Positions 62,739 to 64,000 of a DNA stretch of 64,000 nt are shown here, one piece after another. The stretch comes from Anadara kagoshimensis. Taxonomy: Eukaryota; Mollusca; Bivalvia; Arcoida; Arcidae. A program made the position numbers and the translations under genes. The stretch is from NCBI GenBank assembly GCA_021292105.1, contig CM037874.1, forward strand, positions 35,452,185 through 35,516,184. The letters run 5' to 3'. How positions within the stretch are numbered: the first letter of the stretch is position 1; every line of letters starts with the position of its first letter. The notes beneath the pieces were generated by a model. The model worked only from the letters and a program-made list of their open reading frames with translations. It had not been told where the DNA came from and made no database searches.

Positions 62739-63571
62739 CAGGGTTCACGCTGCCGTTCGCTTTTTTCGCAAAATGAGAAAAATAAATAAATTTGGCGATA
62801 AAAACTAAACATCGGCGAAAGTGTTGGCGAAAAAAATGTTTACATTAACAGGTTCACTGCACATCGCGGACATGAGCAGAGAGTCATTAAAGCGACAGGT
62901 TTCCGTCTCCGTCTATGTGTATATCTAACGATCAATCTAGTGAGTTCCGAATGAGTGTTTAAATGGGTCATCGAAGCCATGCTCATGATGTTGAATTAAC
63001 AAAAGTCCACGTGTAAAGGTGGTAATTACAGGTGGATTAATCCTTTAACGAGATTAATTAACGTTGTCAGCGAGTGATTACCAAGTCGCGACTGGCGTCT
63101 GTGTAGTGTCCCAAGAACAATTACGGATAAACACAGGTAATTTAGAAAGATTATTATCGGCGATAGATCTATGGACGCTGAGTACTTTTTGATAATTACG
63201 AAGCTTGTGCCTCATCTTTGATCAACCGACCGATAGACTTATAAATCGACATGCGAATTCAAAGAAATCAGATTATTGGCATTATCGCCACTGTGCCATT
63301 GTGGTTAAACGTAAACCAACTGACGACTTGGAGAATTTGGCTAAAGCTCCAAAGTTGTCATCGAATAAAAGAAATAAAACAAGAAAACTGTTGTTGTTTG
63401 TCATGTCACCAGACATGCATTGTATTAGACAATTTTATTTCTCTTAAATTTTCGCTAGAAATTACAATTACATCAGAAAATATCTTTGGCCCATAAAAAT
63501 TATGTTTGGCGAAAAAAAATAGTTCTAGCGAAAGTTTTGGAGAAAAAAGATGGAAGTCAGTGTGAACCCTG
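62739..63571. mobile_element. 833-bp non-autonomous DNA element
   Basis: Ends CAGGGTTCACGCTG and CAGTGTGAACCCTG are inverted copies, flanked by TGATG on both sides (62734-62738, 63572-63576). The homologous site near 55.07 kb reads straight through without it. Inner subterminal regions are rich in GGCGAAAA and TTTTCGC. No recognised transposase. A 5-bp target duplication would fit several superfamilies, so it is unassigned. Confidence 0.75.
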
Positions 63572-63871
63572 TGATGTGTCTTCTTTATAAAATTTTGCTT
63601 ATCTAAATGAAACATTTCAATTCAGAAAATTCAATCATTTTTAATTTTTTAGATTTTCAATAGCATCATTGCTCACCGCGTAATATGTTCGAATTTCATT
63701 CGTGAAACTGATTTGATAGGGATTTTATATTTTAGGCCACATCGAATTAATTTCTAGTTCTACAATAGTTTTTTTAAAGAAATAGATGCGAGCGAGCGAT
63801 TTAAAAAATAAAAGGTTTTTCTTAAAAATATTTAGGCAAAACAAATTCATATTATACGGCTGCAAGATAAA

Positions 63872-63929
63872 AACAATGTGTGTGTGTGTGTGTATGTGTG
63901 TGTGTGTGCGTGTGTGTGTGTGTGTGTGT
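63872..63929 (+). repeat. (TG)n microsatellite, interrupted
   Basis: TG tract with TA and CG interruptions near the right edge. Confidence 0.95.
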
Positions 63930-64000
63930 TTAAAAGGGGATTTAGAATTAAATAATAATTCAGATTTGTGTTCTATGTACGGGATTCGTTCAAAGTTATA

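Larger units (their letters stand above)
59784..63830 (+). repeat. Segmental duplicate, copy 2 (with nested insertions)
   Basis: Same block order as 54209-55320 but interrupted by the palindromic MITE (59828-60035), retroelement (60127-60985), palindromic block (61030-61650), CAAC-tailed insertion (61712-62030), 457-bp MITE and 833-bp element. Confidence 0.75.

Noticed and set aside
63205-63496. 80-codon open frames as a transposase
   Set aside because: No transposase motif; they sit in the middle of the 833-bp non-autonomous element.

Overview
The window is animal nuclear DNA. It is AT-rich, its genes are made of short exons with GT..AG introns, and it is dense in degraded mobile elements. 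Scavenger-receptor (SRCR) genes, tRNA-derived SINEs with (ACTCA)n-type tails, and MITEs typical of marine invertebrates point to a lophotrochozoan, most likely a bivalve such as a mussel. That placement is inference; no rRNA or other marker is present.

The host content is one family of three related genes. Their plan is signal peptide, coiled coil, short collagen-like stalk, then SRCR domains, each split over two exons and each carrying six cysteines (group A SRCR, as in MARCO and SR-AI). Gene A (+ strand, 289-12250) enters from the left edge and shows a Gly-X-Y stalk exon and three SRCR domains. Gene B (- strand, 29718-14956) and gene C (- strand, 50774-38834) are complete head-to-tail paralogues with four SRCR domains each, about 21-24 kb apart exon for exon. 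A and B are tail to tail. Exon sizes and phases are almost identical between the copies. The products would be secreted, coiled-coil-oligomerised, lectin-like recognition proteins of innate immunity (inference from architecture).

Both complete copies look impaired in this assembly. Gene B is one base short in a T run inside its signal peptide, and gene C has TAG at the conserved Trp of its first SRCR domain. The stalk exon of B and C has lost the Gly-X-Y pattern that A keeps.

Region by region: 1-12.25 kb is gene A. 12.3-14.95 kb is a convergent intergenic stretch with a retroelement copy at A's poly(A) signals and a foldback element. 14.96-29.72 kb is gene B. 29.7-38.8 kb is intergenic and holds a SINE, a field of repeated TACATACGTTACC motifs, and a pair of perfect 22-bp hairpins. 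38.83-50.77 kb is gene C. 50.8-64 kb has no recognised gene; it is a mosaic in which a segment at 54.2-55.3 kb is duplicated at 59.8-63.8 kb and the second copy has taken several insertions.

The dominant repeat is one reverse-transcriptase family (YIDD-type RT, probably Penelope-like) with more than 25 pieces, several bounded by inverted ends. Others are two mariner remnants, tRNA-SINEs, at least six MITE or foldback families, a 61-bp minisatellite grown out of the RT core, and several microsatellites.
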